NCBI GenBank assembly: GCA_947469285.1
Contig: CANIOW010000012.1
Coordinates: 1-64,000, forward strand
DNA: 64,000 bases
Direction of reading: 5' to 3'
Origin: Gammaproteobacteria bacterium
GTDB taxonomy: Bacteria; Pseudomonadota; Gammaproteobacteria; Steroidobacterales; Steroidobacteraceae
Positions within the stretch are counted from its first letter, which is position 1, and every line of letters begins with the position of its first letter. The notes below the pieces were generated by a model, which was not told the origin of the DNA, searched no databases, and saw only the letters and a list, made by a program, of their open reading frames with translations. A program made the translations under genes and the position numbers. Positions 52,804 through 61,446 of this stretch are shown here, piece after piece.

Positions 52804-52820
52804 CCCCCCCCCCCTACACT
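52804..52820 (+). promoter_or_regulatory. C11 tract next to a -10 box: candidate phase-variable promoter
   Basis: Eleven C at 52804-52814 are followed directly by TACACT (52815-52820), a good -10 box. A weak -35 (GGTTTG/TTTGCG) lies on the other side, so the tract fills the spacer. Adding or losing C would change the spacing, as in Neisseria opc and porA. A start near 52827 fits the ATG at 52857. Confidence 0.5.
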
Positions 52821-52856
52821 GGCGGTGATGCAATCGATGAGACTCGGAGCCGACCC

Positions 52857-54089
52857 ATGCCCTTATTTCCCAGCGTCCTCAAACGCCCATTCCGACCACT
52901 GATCTGGCAGGCGACCTTGCTGGGGATACTGGCGCCCGCCGCGTACGCAAGCACGACGCCCACCGACGCCGCCCCTGCTGCGCATGCGGCCCACACGGCC
53001 CACACGGCGCAGGCGACCGTACCGACCAGCACTGCCAGCGAACCCTTGCCGGCGGCCACCGCCCTGCCGCATAGCCACAGCCATGTTTCCTCAGGACTGA
53101 ACCTGGTGGGCTTCCTGACGGCGGCCTACTCTCGTGACGGCTCAGGCACGGCTCAGTATTTAGGTGGCAAGGAAGGTCATCTCGAAGGTGCTTTGCTCGT
53201 GACCTATGGACAAGGCCCGTTTCGTTTCCTGAGTGAAGCGGTACTCACCACGAAAGAACAAGAGATCGAGCGACTGCAAGTGGGCATCGAAGCGCGCCCC
53301 GGCACCATGGTGTGGCTAGGCCGGGTCCACCAGCCCAGCAGTTACTGGAACACCGAATTTCACCACGGCCAGTATCTGCAAAACAGCATCACCCGCCCCG
53401 CCATCGAGGCCTGGGAGGACGACGGCGGCATTCTCACCCAACATGTCGCCGGCCTGCTGTTTGAAACCGAACACAGCCTACACAACGGCAGCACCGTGCG
53501 CCTAGCGACCAGCGCCGGACTAGCGCCCGCGATCGAGCATGGGACGTTGCAACCCTTTAGCGTGACCGGCAGCCCTAATGGCCTGCGCCGCGCCGCGTTC
53601 GCCCTGCGTCTGGATTTCCTACCGGATGGTATCGGCGAACAAGCCTTCGGCTTGATGAGCGGCTTCAGCGGCCTCAAAGCACGCAATGCCGGCCTGACTG
53701 ACCTCGATCATATCGACCAGACTACCTTTGGTGTCTACGGCGACGTGCATGTGGGTGAAACCCGTTGGTTGGCGTCGGTCTATCGCATTCGCAATCGCTT
53801 TGACTATGGCCAACGTCTGGTCTCCGAACATGCTACCTCGTGGTTTCTGCATGGCGAATGGCGCCTCAATGAACAATGGATGACCTACGCCCGACATGAG
53901 TCCACATTGGGCACCCGCGGGAGCGCCTATTTCCAGCTATATCCCGGCTTTATCAGCGAGCGCAGCATCGTCGGCGCACGCCGCGAACTCGGCACCCATC
54001 AAGCCCTGAGTGTAGAAGCCGGTGGTGCACGCGCCAACGAACACCGTTTCACCGAGCTAAGACTCCAATGGAGCGCGCTGTTTCATTGA
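52857..54089 (+). CDS. Exported His-rich barrel-like protein (putative porin)
   Basis: 410 residues from ATG 52857 (GGAG 7 bases upstream). A signal peptide (WQATLLGILAPAAYAS) is followed by an Ala/Thr/His-rich segment (AAHAAHTAHTAQ and HSHSHVSSG), then a barrel-like domain (LNLVGFLTAAYSRDG onward) with many aromatic-alternating strands, ending ELRLQWSALFH. His clusters suggest metal contact. I recognise no named family. It is followed with a one-base overlap by a binding-protein-like gene and a histidine kinase. Confidence 0.75.
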   Translation: MPLFPSVLKRPFRPLIWQATLLGILAPAAYASTTPTDAAPAAHAAHTAHTAQATVPTSTASEPLPAATALPHSHSHVSSGLNLVGFLTAAYSRDGSGTAQYLGGKEGHLEGALLVTYGQGPFRFLSEAVLTTKEQEIERLQVGIEARPGTMVWLGRVHQPSSYWNTEFHHGQYLQNSITRPAIEAWEDDGGILTQHVAGLLFETEHSLHNGSTVRLATSAGLAPAIEHGTLQPFSVTGSPNGLRRAAFALRLDFLPDGIGEQAFGLMSGFSGLKARNAGLTDLDHIDQTTFGVYGDVHVGETRWLASVYRIRNRFDYGQRLVSEHATSWFLHGEWRLNEQWMTYARHESTLGTRGSAYFQLYPGFISERSIVGARRELGTHQALSVEAGGARANEHRFTELRLQWSALFH

Positions 54090-54520
54090 TGCGGCGCCTC
54101 CTCGCACCTCTGCTGCTGTTCCTGCTAGCGGTCGGGCCCACCCAGGCGCGAGATCTCGTGCTCGTCGTGCGTACCGATAGTCCCGTCATCGAGATGGACT
54201 CGCTGACCGTACGCAAGCTCTTCATGGGGTTCGCCGTGGCGGCGAACACCCACTCTTTACATGCCTTGCGTCAGGAAGGCGATGTCAACCTCGACCGAGC
54301 GTTCCTGCAAGCTGTAGTCGGCATGTCCGAAGACCAATACGGCCGCCGACTACTACGTATGGCGATCAAACAAGGCCGGGAACCGCCCCGCACAGTGACG
54401 TCTACTGCCGAAATGCTGCTCGCACTACATGAAGATCCACTGGCCATCGGCTGCATGTGGGCAGACCAAATCCTTGGAAACGCCGACGTGCGTGTCGTGA
54501 GACTCCTATGGCGCGACTAA
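54089..54520 (+). CDS. Small periplasmic phosphate-binding-protein-like protein
   Basis: 143 residues from ATG 54089, sharing a base with the barrel gene stop (an earlier ATG at 54068 is possible). A signal peptide (LLAPLLLFLLAVGPTQARD) is followed by one half of a PstS/PBP-like fold: LTVRKLFMGFAVAAN and the ending IGCMWADQILGNADVRVV. It is too short for a complete two-lobe binding protein. Its end overlaps the histidine kinase gene by 13 bases. It probably presents a ligand to the kinase sensor domain; this is inference. Confidence 0.72.
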   Translation: MRRLLAPLLLFLLAVGPTQARDLVLVVRTDSPVIEMDSLTVRKLFMGFAVAANTHSLHALRQEGDVNLDRAFLQAVVGMSEDQYGRRLLRMAIKQGREPPRTVTSTAEMLLALHEDPLAIGCMWADQILGNADVRVVRLLWRD

Positions 54521-55998
54521 CTGAAACCTTGGGTGGGCGCGTACTGCTAGGCGTACTAGTAGCGCACTTCCTGCTGCTGCCGCCGCTGTTTTTCAGCCTT
54601 CAGCGCATCGTCAATGGCAGCCACTCCGAAATCTTCATCAACGAAGTGCGCGCCTATTCACGCTTCATCGGCGACGAACTAGAGCGTGATGGCACCACCA
54701 TGTCCACCGACCGGAAACTTTCGCTGCTGGATAGCGTCGTGCTGTCTGGTCATGCCATGTACGCAGAACTGGAAATCGACGGAAACCACTTACGTAGCCG
54801 GGCGAATGACGACGGCAATGCGGTGTTCCCGGGGCAAGATTTCACGCTAAATTCCGGTGGCGATGAGGTTTACTACCTTGCCCTGCCGGTAGAACTCGGA
54901 GCGACGAGCGGCATGCTGCGACTTGGCTTTGATGAACGTTCCGTGCTGGATGAATCCAATCGAGCCAAGACCCGCATCTGGTACGTTCTTGCCGCTTATT
55001 TATTATTCTCCACCATCGGCGCTATCTTTACTATTCGCTGGCTGACGCGCCCTCTTGGCGAACTGCGTGAAGCATCACGCGCCGTCGCGGGCGGCGCCTA
55101 TGAAACCCCCTTATCCACCACCAGCACCTTGCACGAGGTGCAGGGACTGGCAGAGGACCTCGAGTTCATGCGTGACCGTCTTGCGGCTGCGAATGTCCAG
55201 CTTAAGCGTGAGATTCGTGAACGCGAAGCCAGTGATCAGGGACGCGTAAAGCTCGAGCAACAACTACGCCAACAGCAGAAACTGCGCGAACTGGGCACCC
55301 TCGCTGGCGGCATCGCTCACGAGTTCAATAACGTCTTAGTACCCATCCTGCTCTACACCGAATCGGCGATCGACGAACTGCCTGAAAGCAGCCCGATCCG
55401 CGAAGACCTGCAGGCCGCCTTGCTGGCGGCCCAGCGCGCACGCGCAGTGGTACGACAGATCTTACTGTTTGCACGCCACATGGATGATGGTGAGCGGACC
55501 ACCTTGGATTTGAGCGGCGCCGTGAAAGAAACAGTCGGCCTATTGCGCGCACTCATGCCCGCCCAATTGATGCTCATCGAGGATTACGCCACTGAACGCC
55601 TCGAGATCAACGCCAACGCTGCGTTGCTGGGGCAGGTGGTCATGAATCTTTGTACCAATGCACGCCAGGCAATGCGCGAGAAAGGCGGCACCCTCACGCT
55701 GCGTACTTGGAGCGAAATTGGGCCGAACGACCTACCAAAGGGCTGTTTATCGGTCAGCGACGAAGGCCACGGCATGAGCCCTGAGGTGATAGCACGCATT
55801 TTTGAGCCGTTTTTCACCACGCGCGAGGTAGGTGAAGGTACCGGCCTTGGCCTCCCCGTGGTGCACGGCATCGTCGAGTCATTACGCGGTACCATAGTCG
55901 TGGAAAGCACGCTTGGAGTCGGCAGTACCTTCACGATGCGCTGGCCATTGGTGGCCACTAACAGCGTAGATACACAGGCCCTAGGAGCCAGTTCATGA
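54508..55998 (+). CDS. Membrane sensor histidine kinase
   Basis: 496 residues from ATG 54508. Two membrane helices (about 12-31 and 155-178) enclose a periplasmic sensor domain of about 125 residues. Then a HAMP domain, a coiled coil, a dimerisation domain with the phospho-His in GGIAHEFNNVL, and an ATPase domain with NLCTNARQAM (N box), VSDEGHGM and GEGTGLGLPVVHG (G boxes). The HEFNN form is typical of NtrB-like kinases that work with receiver-only or NtrC-like partners. Its stop overlaps the receiver gene by ATGA. Confidence 0.92.
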   Translation: MARLTETLGGRVLLGVLVAHFLLLPPLFFSLQRIVNGSHSEIFINEVRAYSRFIGDELERDGTTMSTDRKLSLLDSVVLSGHAMYAELEIDGNHLRSRANDDGNAVFPGQDFTLNSGGDEVYYLALPVELGATSGMLRLGFDERSVLDESNRAKTRIWYVLAAYLLFSTIGAIFTIRWLTRPLGELREASRAVAGGAYETPLSTTSTLHEVQGLAEDLEFMRDRLAAANVQLKREIREREASDQGRVKLEQQLRQQQKLRELGTLAGGIAHEFNNVLVPILLYTESAIDELPESSPIREDLQAALLAAQRARAVVRQILLFARHMDDGERTTLDLSGAVKETVGLLRALMPAQLMLIEDYATERLEINANAALLGQVVMNLCTNARQAMREKGGTLTLRTWSEIGPNDLPKGCLSVSDEGHGMSPEVIARIFEPFFTTREVGEGTGLGLPVVHGIVESLRGTIVVESTLGVGSTFTMRWPLVATNSVDTQALGASS

Positions 55999-56399
55999 GT
56001 CGCATTCTGATTATTGACGATGAACCAAGCGTCCGCCGCGCGTTGCGTCGAGTGCTGGAGAAATTCGGCCATGAAGTGGACGAGGCGGGCGATGGCGCAG
56101 CAGGCGCCATTCTCTGCGCGAGTGTGCACCCAGATTTGGTTATCACTGACGTGATCATGCCAAAGATGAATGGTATTGATGCCACCAAACTCATTCGCGA
56201 ATCAAACCCGAACGTCCGCATTTTAGCCATCTCGGGCGGTGGCAATTTCGAAGAACAATCCTACAAACCAGAAGCGATCACCACCAGCGCCTACTTGGCA
56301 GCCGCGGAACGCGCTGGCGCAGACAGCGTCATGACCAAACCGTTTGATCGAGCGGAATTGATGGAACGCGTCGACGCATTACTGGCACTCAAGCGTTAA
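55995..56399 (+). CDS. Single-domain response regulator (receiver)
   Basis: 134 residues, receiver only. IDDEPSVRRAL gives the acidic pocket, LVITDVIMPKMNG the phospho-Asp (about residue 52), LAISGGG and MTKPF the switch and Lys. A longer loop lies between them (residues about 85-108, EEQSYKPEAITTSAYLAAAE). There is no DNA-binding domain, so output must go through another protein. It is coupled to the histidine kinase. Confidence 0.9.
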   Translation: MSRILIIDDEPSVRRALRRVLEKFGHEVDEAGDGAAGAILCASVHPDLVITDVIMPKMNGIDATKLIRESNPNVRILAISGGGNFEEQSYKPEAITTSAYLAAAERAGADSVMTKPFDRAELMERVDALLALKR

Positions 56400-56405
56400 A
56401 CCGCG

Positions 56406-56960
56406 TCAGGGATGCGACGCACCCGGCAGTTTGAAGGTCACGCTTGACCCCACACCACCTGGCAACGGGCTACCGGCAGCAGGCTTTCGCTGACCGGCTG
56501 CCACCGGCACCGGCACGTACACAAACCGCCAATCACAGTAACAACCGGCATTCGCAAATGCACGGTCCTGCTCCGTAAAGCCTTGCTGCTTCATCGGAAC
56601 GCCCGTGGAGCGACTGGCCACGCCTAGCAACTCACCATCCACGCCACGAATCATCTGCCACTCACCGCCGGTCATGGGATCAAGGTAGGCCCGCCGCAGG
56701 TGCCGCACCAGCAACGGTCCACGGCGATCCTCGACTAGATCCTCTAGAGTGCGTGGAAATATTTTAATTCCTGCGGGGCCAGCCTGTTGATAGTGCGCGA
56801 TGGCCCGGCGGATCTCGCCACCCGTCCACAGCAATTGCTGCTCACGGTCGCGTTTTTTACTCACTGACCAGAGGGTACCAGCCGCGCCCAGCGCCAGCCC
56901 AATGACGACGAGGGCAAACAACAGCCCTAAATAGGTAAAGCCGCGCGTTAATCCCCGCAA
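56406..56960 (-). CDS. Pseudopilin-like protein lacking Glu at position 5
   Basis: 184 residues. A short leader ends in RGFTYLGLLFALVVIGLA: the prepilin cleavage motif G/F is there, but mature residue 5 is Gly, not Glu. The remainder (LDPMTGGEWQMI, CYCDWRFVYVPV) resembles secretion pseudopilins of the same operon. Loss of Glu5 is known in tip pseudopilins of the GspK kind. It is last in the secretion operon, 2 bases after the GspG-like gene. Confidence 0.82.
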   Translation of the reverse strand: MRGLTRGFTYLGLLFALVVIGLALGAAGTLWSVSKKRDREQQLLWTGGEIRRAIAHYQQAGPAGIKIFPRTLEDLVEDRRGPLLVRHLRRAYLDPMTGGEWQMIRGVDGELLGVASRSTGVPMKQQGFTEQDRAFANAGCYCDWRFVYVPVPVAAGQRKPAAGSPLPGGVGSSVTFKLPGASHP

Positions 56961-56962
56961 CT

Positions 56963-57370
56963 TCAGAATTCCGCGTACAAGCGACCATCCGCCGCCGCGC
57001 CAGTTGCACCGCTATGAATATCGCGAATGCCGGGCGCGTCTGCGTCCAGACTCGGCGTGGTCACCCAAGTGTCCACGGATTTGGTGAGCGGGTCCTCGGG
57101 GACCGACCGCAGGTATTGCTTTTCAACCAGTTCCGCAATGTTCTGCGGGTAGTGCCCGGTATCACCAGAAAATTTATCAATAGCCTCGCGCATCACCGAC
57201 AAATCCTGACGGAGCGTCGCCTCCTTTGCGCGCTGTAGGCTGCCGAAATAACGCGGCATCGCAATGGCAAGCAGCATGGCGACAATCGCCATGACCACTA
57301 ACAGCTCGATCAGCGTAAAGCCTTGGAGTCGGCGATGGCATCTAGGTTCGATCATGGGCAGTTTTACCAT
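56963..57370 (-). CDS. Major pseudopilin (GspG-like)
   Basis: 135 residues (or 130 from the ATG at 57355). The leader ends QGFTLIELLVVMAIVAMLLAI with Glu5 present. The C-terminal part DTGHYPQNIAELVEKQYLRS and VPEDPLTK is typical of GspG and its calcium-binding loop region. The start overlaps the stop of the previous pseudopilin gene (ATGGTAA). It would form the secretion pseudopilus. Confidence 0.87.
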   Translation of the reverse strand: MVKLPMIEPRCHRRLQGFTLIELLVVMAIVAMLLAIAMPRYFGSLQRAKEATLRQDLSVMREAIDKFSGDTGHYPQNIAELVEKQYLRSVPEDPLTKSVDTWVTTPSLDADAPGIRDIHSGATGAAADGRLYAEF

Positions 57371-57846
57371 TCAGCGTAGGCCACGCCGTTCAGGCCCACG
57401 CCGGGGTGCAGCGAGCGGACATCGTAGACGTCGTTGCCCGGTAGCGGCGCCTCCGGCGGACTGGCGTAGCTACGCAGCCCCCAGGTCTCTTCCGCCGGCA
57501 CTGCCGTGTCAGGAAACATTGGGTCACGCGGCAGACGGCGCAGGAAGTAGATTTTTCTACCGGCGGGGTCTTTGGCATCTACCACGCCCTCGACCAGCAC
57601 GGTCAGGTCAGGCGGGTAGCCCGAATCGCCGGCCTCTAGCAGCACGTGTCCGTTGACTGTGGCCTCATGATAGGCATCGATAGCGCCCCGCAAAGTTCGC
57701 AAGGCCGCAGACAATTCCTGTTCACGCGCACGCTTGAAGGCCAACTGCGCCACCGGCATTGCCGCGGTCGCCAGCAAGGCAACAATAGCTACCGTCACGA
57801 TCAACTCAATGAGCGTGAAGCCGCGCAAGGTACGCGATCGAATCAC
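57364..57846 (-). CDS. Pseudopilin (GspG/GspH-like)
   Basis: 160 residues. RGFTLIELIVTVAIVALLATA is a canonical class III signal with Glu5. The globular part (YHEATVNGHVLLEAGDSGYP, RKIYFLRRLPRDPMFP) resembles GspG-like proteins with a longer loop. It overlaps the secretin gene by ATGA and the next pseudopilin by 7 bases. Confidence 0.86.
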   Translation of the reverse strand: MIRSRTLRGFTLIELIVTVAIVALLATAAMPVAQLAFKRAREQELSAALRTLRGAIDAYHEATVNGHVLLEAGDSGYPPDLTVLVEGVVDAKDPAGRKIYFLRRLPRDPMFPDTAVPAEETWGLRSYASPPEAPLPGNDVYDVRSLHPGVGLNGVAYAEW

Positions 57847-60215
57847 TGGGCGACCATCACCTTGAGTGGCCGTGGCGCCAGCACTGGCACCGGCGAGCCA
57901 TCAGGTGCGTTGGCGGCAAATTGCTGCACCGTGATCGACGACGCAGGGCGCGCCGACAAGGCACGAAAATGCAACACCACCAAGGTCCCTTCGCCCTGAA
58001 CAGCCGGCGCAGGCACGTCAAATTGGACCCTACCACCGCGTGGATCTAATACCGGATGCAGACCATCGCGGGCGTCAGCAGGAATCAGCGAACCAGGCTC
58101 GGTGCCCACCAGCTCAAATACCGCGGGCTCGAACCGCACTGCCGAACGCACATTGGTGATCAACTCCTTGGCGGAGATACGCAGCGCCACGTCAAAACTC
58201 TCTCCCATTTTCACCTGGGACGGACTGTCCCAAGTGAGCGTCGGGCGGGATCTGGCGGCCGCCCCAGGATCTGGGGCTTGAGCAGCGGGGGTGACATTAT
58301 CGGCAGCCGGAGCGGCTACCACCGCTTCGCCAGCGCCGTCTTCGACTACTACGGGCGCAGTAGCTACAGGTTCGGACGTGGGGGCAGCAACAGCTGCACG
58401 CGCGGGTACAGCGACGGCCGGCGCTGGGCTTTGAGCCAAGGGAGCGCTTCTGATGGAGCTTTCCGTGCCATACCAAAACTCTGTGTTCTCGGAGGAGCCA
58501 CGCGGCTGAGCCCGAATAATACGCGGCGTGATCGATAAGACAATTTCAGTCTTCTCGCCATCATTTTTCTTGCTGCCAAACAGTCGCCCGATGATCGGCA
58601 TATCGCCAAGCCCGGGAACGCGGTCCGAGGTGGTGCGCTCCGTGTCATTGATCAGGCCAGCCAAAATTTGCGTCTCACCGTCCTTCAGCCGCAATAACGT
58701 CGACGCATTGCGGGTGCCGATTTGGTAGGCCAGCGTGCCAGAGGCACCAGCGGTCACTTCCTTGATGATCGAACTGACTTCGAGGTTCACTTTGATGGCA
58801 ACGTCGTTGTCCATGTAGACGGTGGGTTCAACATCTAGGCTAAGACCCACATCGACGTACTGCACGCTACCGGTGGTAATCGGCTGCCCCGCCGTCTGTT
58901 GCACGGTGTTGGTGATCACCGGGACACGCTGGCCGATGAGGATCTTGGCGCGTTCGTGATTGCGCGCGCGGATACGCGGACTGGCCAACACATTGCCGCT
59001 CGTCAAGGTGCGCTTAATGTCAAGCGTTAGCGGCGTATTACTGACCTTGAGGGTACTGGAATTCTGGTTACGCAGGTCCGATAGCACCAGCGAGTCGCCG
59101 GACAGGGCCGTGGGCGACACTGTCACCGATTCTGGATAACGGATACCGAGCTGCTGCAAGCGGCTGCGCGTAATCTCCAGCACCTCCACTTCCATCATGA
59201 CTTCCGCTTCCGGAACGTCGACCGACGCGATGAGGCGTTCGGCCATGCGAATCACTTCCGGCGTGTCACGCATCATGATGGCCGAGGCATGCTCATCAAC
59301 GTACAAGGTGCGCGCGTTCAGCACCGTCTTGAGCATCTCCATGGTCTTTTTGGGGTCGGTATTCGTCAGGTAGAAGGTGTGCACCACCTGGTCCTGATAT
59401 TCCCGCTGCTTGGCGGTGTTGTTCGGGTAGATCAGCACCATGTTGTCGGCGAGCACTTGGCGTGCCAGCTGGTTCTGTCCAAGGACAAGATCGATGGCGG
59501 CTTCCACCGGCACTTGCTGGACAAAGATCGTGGTGCGGCCATCATTGCGCACATCGCGATCGAAGATAAAGTTGATCCCGGTCTGGCGTGCCAGCACTTC
59601 AAACACCATCTTGGTGTTGGCCTCACGAAACTGCAGAGTCACTGGGCTGTTATCTTTGGTCTTTAGGCGCGGCGCCACATTACGTGGGCCTCGGTCAAGT
59701 TCGATGCGCGTGCGTAGCGTGTTCGCCGCGGTGTTGCCTGGGTTCTCAGCGAGGATACGTGCAAGCCGCGCATCGGCTTCTGCGCTACGTCCCTGTGCAA
59801 TTTCGCGTTTGGCCAGATCCAGCTCTTCCGTGTGCCGCTGGTCGCGAGCGACCAATTCCAGCCCGCGCTGCGCACGGTCGTTGCCCGGCGAGATAGCGAG
59901 AACGCGTTGGTACAGGCTCTCCGCTTCCGCGTATTTTCCAGCTGAGCGCTGACGGTCCGCACCAGAGACCAGCAACTGGGTGGCTTCCTCTTTCTTGCCT
60001 TTCAGATCAAGGCGGAACATGGTGTTGGACGGTTCCTGATGTACCGCCTGCTCGAGCTTGCGGATCCCGGATTCATACTGCCCCGACTCTATTTCGCGCA
60101 TCCCTTCCCCGTGGATGCGGCTGCCAGCGCAGGCGGTTAACAGCAAGGCGGCGCATAGGAACGTGGAGACGCGACGAAAGACGACGACGGTGGGCTGGTG
60201 CATGCGAATTGTCAC
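57843..60215 (-). CDS. Lipoprotein secretin (GspD/PilQ-like) with TPR N-terminus and cohesin-like C-terminus
   Basis: 790 residues from GTG 60215, chosen because GGGAG lies 6 bases upstream and it overlaps the previous stop (GTGA). A lipobox (LLTAC, Cys29) is followed by TPR-like repeats (to about 170), N0/N1-type domains (VTLQFREANTKMVFEVLARQ), the secretin barrel (about 400-590, RVPGLGDMPIIGRLFGSKK), an Ala/Val/Pro linker and a cohesin-like domain (about 675-790, QVKMGESFDVALRISA, LVVLHFRAL). It forms the outer-membrane pore. The self-lipidated N-terminus may replace a pilotin. Confidence 0.9.
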   Translation of the reverse strand: MTIRMHQPTVVVFRRVSTFLCAALLLTACAGSRIHGEGMREIESGQYESGIRKLEQAVHQEPSNTMFRLDLKGKKEEATQLLVSGADRQRSAGKYAEAESLYQRVLAISPGNDRAQRGLELVARDQRHTEELDLAKREIAQGRSAEADARLARILAENPGNTAANTLRTRIELDRGPRNVAPRLKTKDNSPVTLQFREANTKMVFEVLARQTGINFIFDRDVRNDGRTTIFVQQVPVEAAIDLVLGQNQLARQVLADNMVLIYPNNTAKQREYQDQVVHTFYLTNTDPKKTMEMLKTVLNARTLYVDEHASAIMMRDTPEVIRMAERLIASVDVPEAEVMMEVEVLEITRSRLQQLGIRYPESVTVSPTALSGDSLVLSDLRNQNSSTLKVSNTPLTLDIKRTLTSGNVLASPRIRARNHERAKILIGQRVPVITNTVQQTAGQPITTGSVQYVDVGLSLDVEPTVYMDNDVAIKVNLEVSSIIKEVTAGASGTLAYQIGTRNASTLLRLKDGETQILAGLINDTERTTSDRVPGLGDMPIIGRLFGSKKNDGEKTEIVLSITPRIIRAQPRGSSENTEFWYGTESSIRSAPLAQSPAPAVAVPARAAVAAPTSEPVATAPVVVEDGAGEAVVAAPAADNVTPAAQAPDPGAAARSRPTLTWDSPSQVKMGESFDVALRISAKELITNVRSAVRFEPAVFELVGTEPGSLIPADARDGLHPVLDPRGGRVQFDVPAPAVQGEGTLVVLHFRALSARPASSITVQQFAANAPDGSPVPVLAPRPLKVMVAQ

Positions 60216-60763
60216 TGGGGGCTCCCGACGGATAACCATTGGTCCTGCTTCAATGGCAGGTAAGTGAGTTGCAACTGGCCACGCGACACAGTACCAACAG
60301 CGTAAGTATTTTCCACCACATCTCCCGGACGTACGTCATAAACCCGATCACCACGCACCAAGAAATAGACCGGCTTGTCGCCGGATTTCACATAGCTGCC
60401 AAGGAAAGTGTACGGCAGTGGCGGGGCGCTGGGGGCCACCGCGACAGGCGGCGGCGGGGGTGGGGGTGGCGGTGGGGCAATGTACCAGGAACGGGATTCA
60501 AACAAATTCACGCCAGCCTTAGCGGTGGCACGGGGTGCAAAGGCCACGTTAGCCGGCGAATTTTCACCAGCCGCCGTGCTAGCCGCACCTGCGGCCGTTG
60601 CGCGCGAGCTCGATGGTTCCACGACACCGCTGTCTTCAGGAGCGGCGTACCAGAGCACGCCCACCAGCAGCAAGCCGCCGGCCATGAGCCATCCCAGACG
60701 GTTGCCGCCCGATTTGAAAACGCTGTGGCCAGGGGCAGGCAAAGCTTTCATGACAGTGCTCAT
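60212..60763 (-). CDS. GspC/PilP-like inner-membrane secretion protein
   Basis: 183 residues with one membrane helix (LGWLMAGGLLLVGVLWYAA, about residues 24-42), a periplasmic linker with a ten-proline tract (about 100-110) and a C-terminal beta domain (YTFLGSYVKSGDKPVYFLVR, VVENTYAVGTV) of the HR/PilP kind. Database entries for such proteins in related operons carry the odd name 'secretion system X translation initiation factor'; nothing supports a translation role. It links the inner platform to the secretin. Confidence 0.78.
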   Translation of the reverse strand: MSTVMKALPAPGHSVFKSGGNRLGWLMAGGLLLVGVLWYAAPEDSGVVEPSSSRATAAGAASTAAGENSPANVAFAPRATAKAGVNLFESRSWYIAPPPPPPPPPPVAVAPSAPPLPYTFLGSYVKSGDKPVYFLVRGDRVYDVRPGDVVENTYAVGTVSRGQLQLTYLPLKQDQWLSVGSPQ

Positions 60764-61446
60764 GGGTTCCCTCGCACATAGACTTTAAAGCGCAAAGTAG
60801 CTGCCACGCTGCCGTCGGCCACTTGTGCGCGCTCAAGCCGCAGACTATCCAGTGCCGCCGCCGGCACGGCGATCAAAGCGCCATCAATGAACTGACGTAC
60901 CGCCGGATAGGAGCCCGTCACTGGAAAATTGACGTTGTAATGCGCCAACGCGGCGCCTTTCGGTGCCTCATAGGTGTAGCTGCCTTCCGCCAACTCGACA
61001 CCAGAGGCGGTGGCGCTGGCGCCAAACGCAGCGAGCACCGTCGGCAGCTCGGCTCGCGTCGGAAAGCGACCAATGAAGTCCCCCGCACGGGAATTTGATT
61101 GGCCATGGCGCTGATCGCGCATGGCCGATCGGGCAGTGTCCAGCGCCGATAATTGTGCACGCAGGCTGTCCGCCTGGCGTTGTGCCGGCGCGATGACCCC
61201 CACCGTCAGCGCTACCGCGATGACGAGCAACCCCAGCCCCCCCATACCAGTGGCCCCGAGGCGACGCGCGGTCATGACCGAACGCGGCACCAGATCTCGC
61301 AAGCCGGAGACAACCAGCTGAGTAGCACGCTCCCATGACACAGGATGACCGAATGTTGAGGTTAGCGCACCAGACTCCGCCTTAGAGGCTCCCGAGTCCT
61401 CCGGCGCTGCATGCCGATGGCCTGTCAAAATCACTTCGCCAGTCAT
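60760..61446 (-). CDS. PilO/GspM-like inner-membrane secretion protein
   Basis: 228 residues from ATG 61446 (ATGA overlap with the PilN-like stop). A cytoplasmic part of about 65 residues precedes a helix (GMGGLGLLVIAVALTVGVIA), a short coiled coil (AQRQADSLRAQLSALDTA) and a ferredoxin-like periplasmic domain (YNVNFPVTGSYPAVRQFIDG). The position between PilN-like and GspC-like genes supports the call. Confidence 0.78.
   Translation of the reverse strand: MTGEVILTGHRHAAPEDSGASKAESGALTSTFGHPVSWERATQLVVSGLRDLVPRSVMTARRLGATGMGGLGLLVIAVALTVGVIAPAQRQADSLRAQLSALDTARSAMRDQRHGQSNSRAGDFIGRFPTRAELPTVLAAFGASATASGVELAEGSYTYEAPKGAALAHYNVNFPVTGSYPAVRQFIDGALIAVPAAALDSLRLERAQVADGSVAATLRFKVYVRGNP

Larger units (their letters stand above)
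52451..52856. other. Intergenic region (406 bases) between the TIGR02001-type gene and the barrel-kinase operon
   Basis: No credible gene is seen. It contains a sigma-54-like promoter facing left (52527-52543), a long imperfect hairpin (52734-52767), and an 11-C tract within a promoter facing right (52804-52820). The part between about 52545 and 52730 shows nothing I can interpret. Confidence 0.7.

Noticed and set aside
52451-52856. tRNA, small RNA or insertion-sequence remnant in the largest gene-free stretch
   Set aside because: No cloverleaf, transposase fragment or terminal inverted repeats with target duplication could be recognised by eye.
60212-60763. Naming the gene as a translation initiation factor, as in database entries for related proteins
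   Set aside because: The protein has a membrane helix, a Pro-rich linker and a PilP/GspC-like domain within a secretion operon; no initiation factor motif is present.
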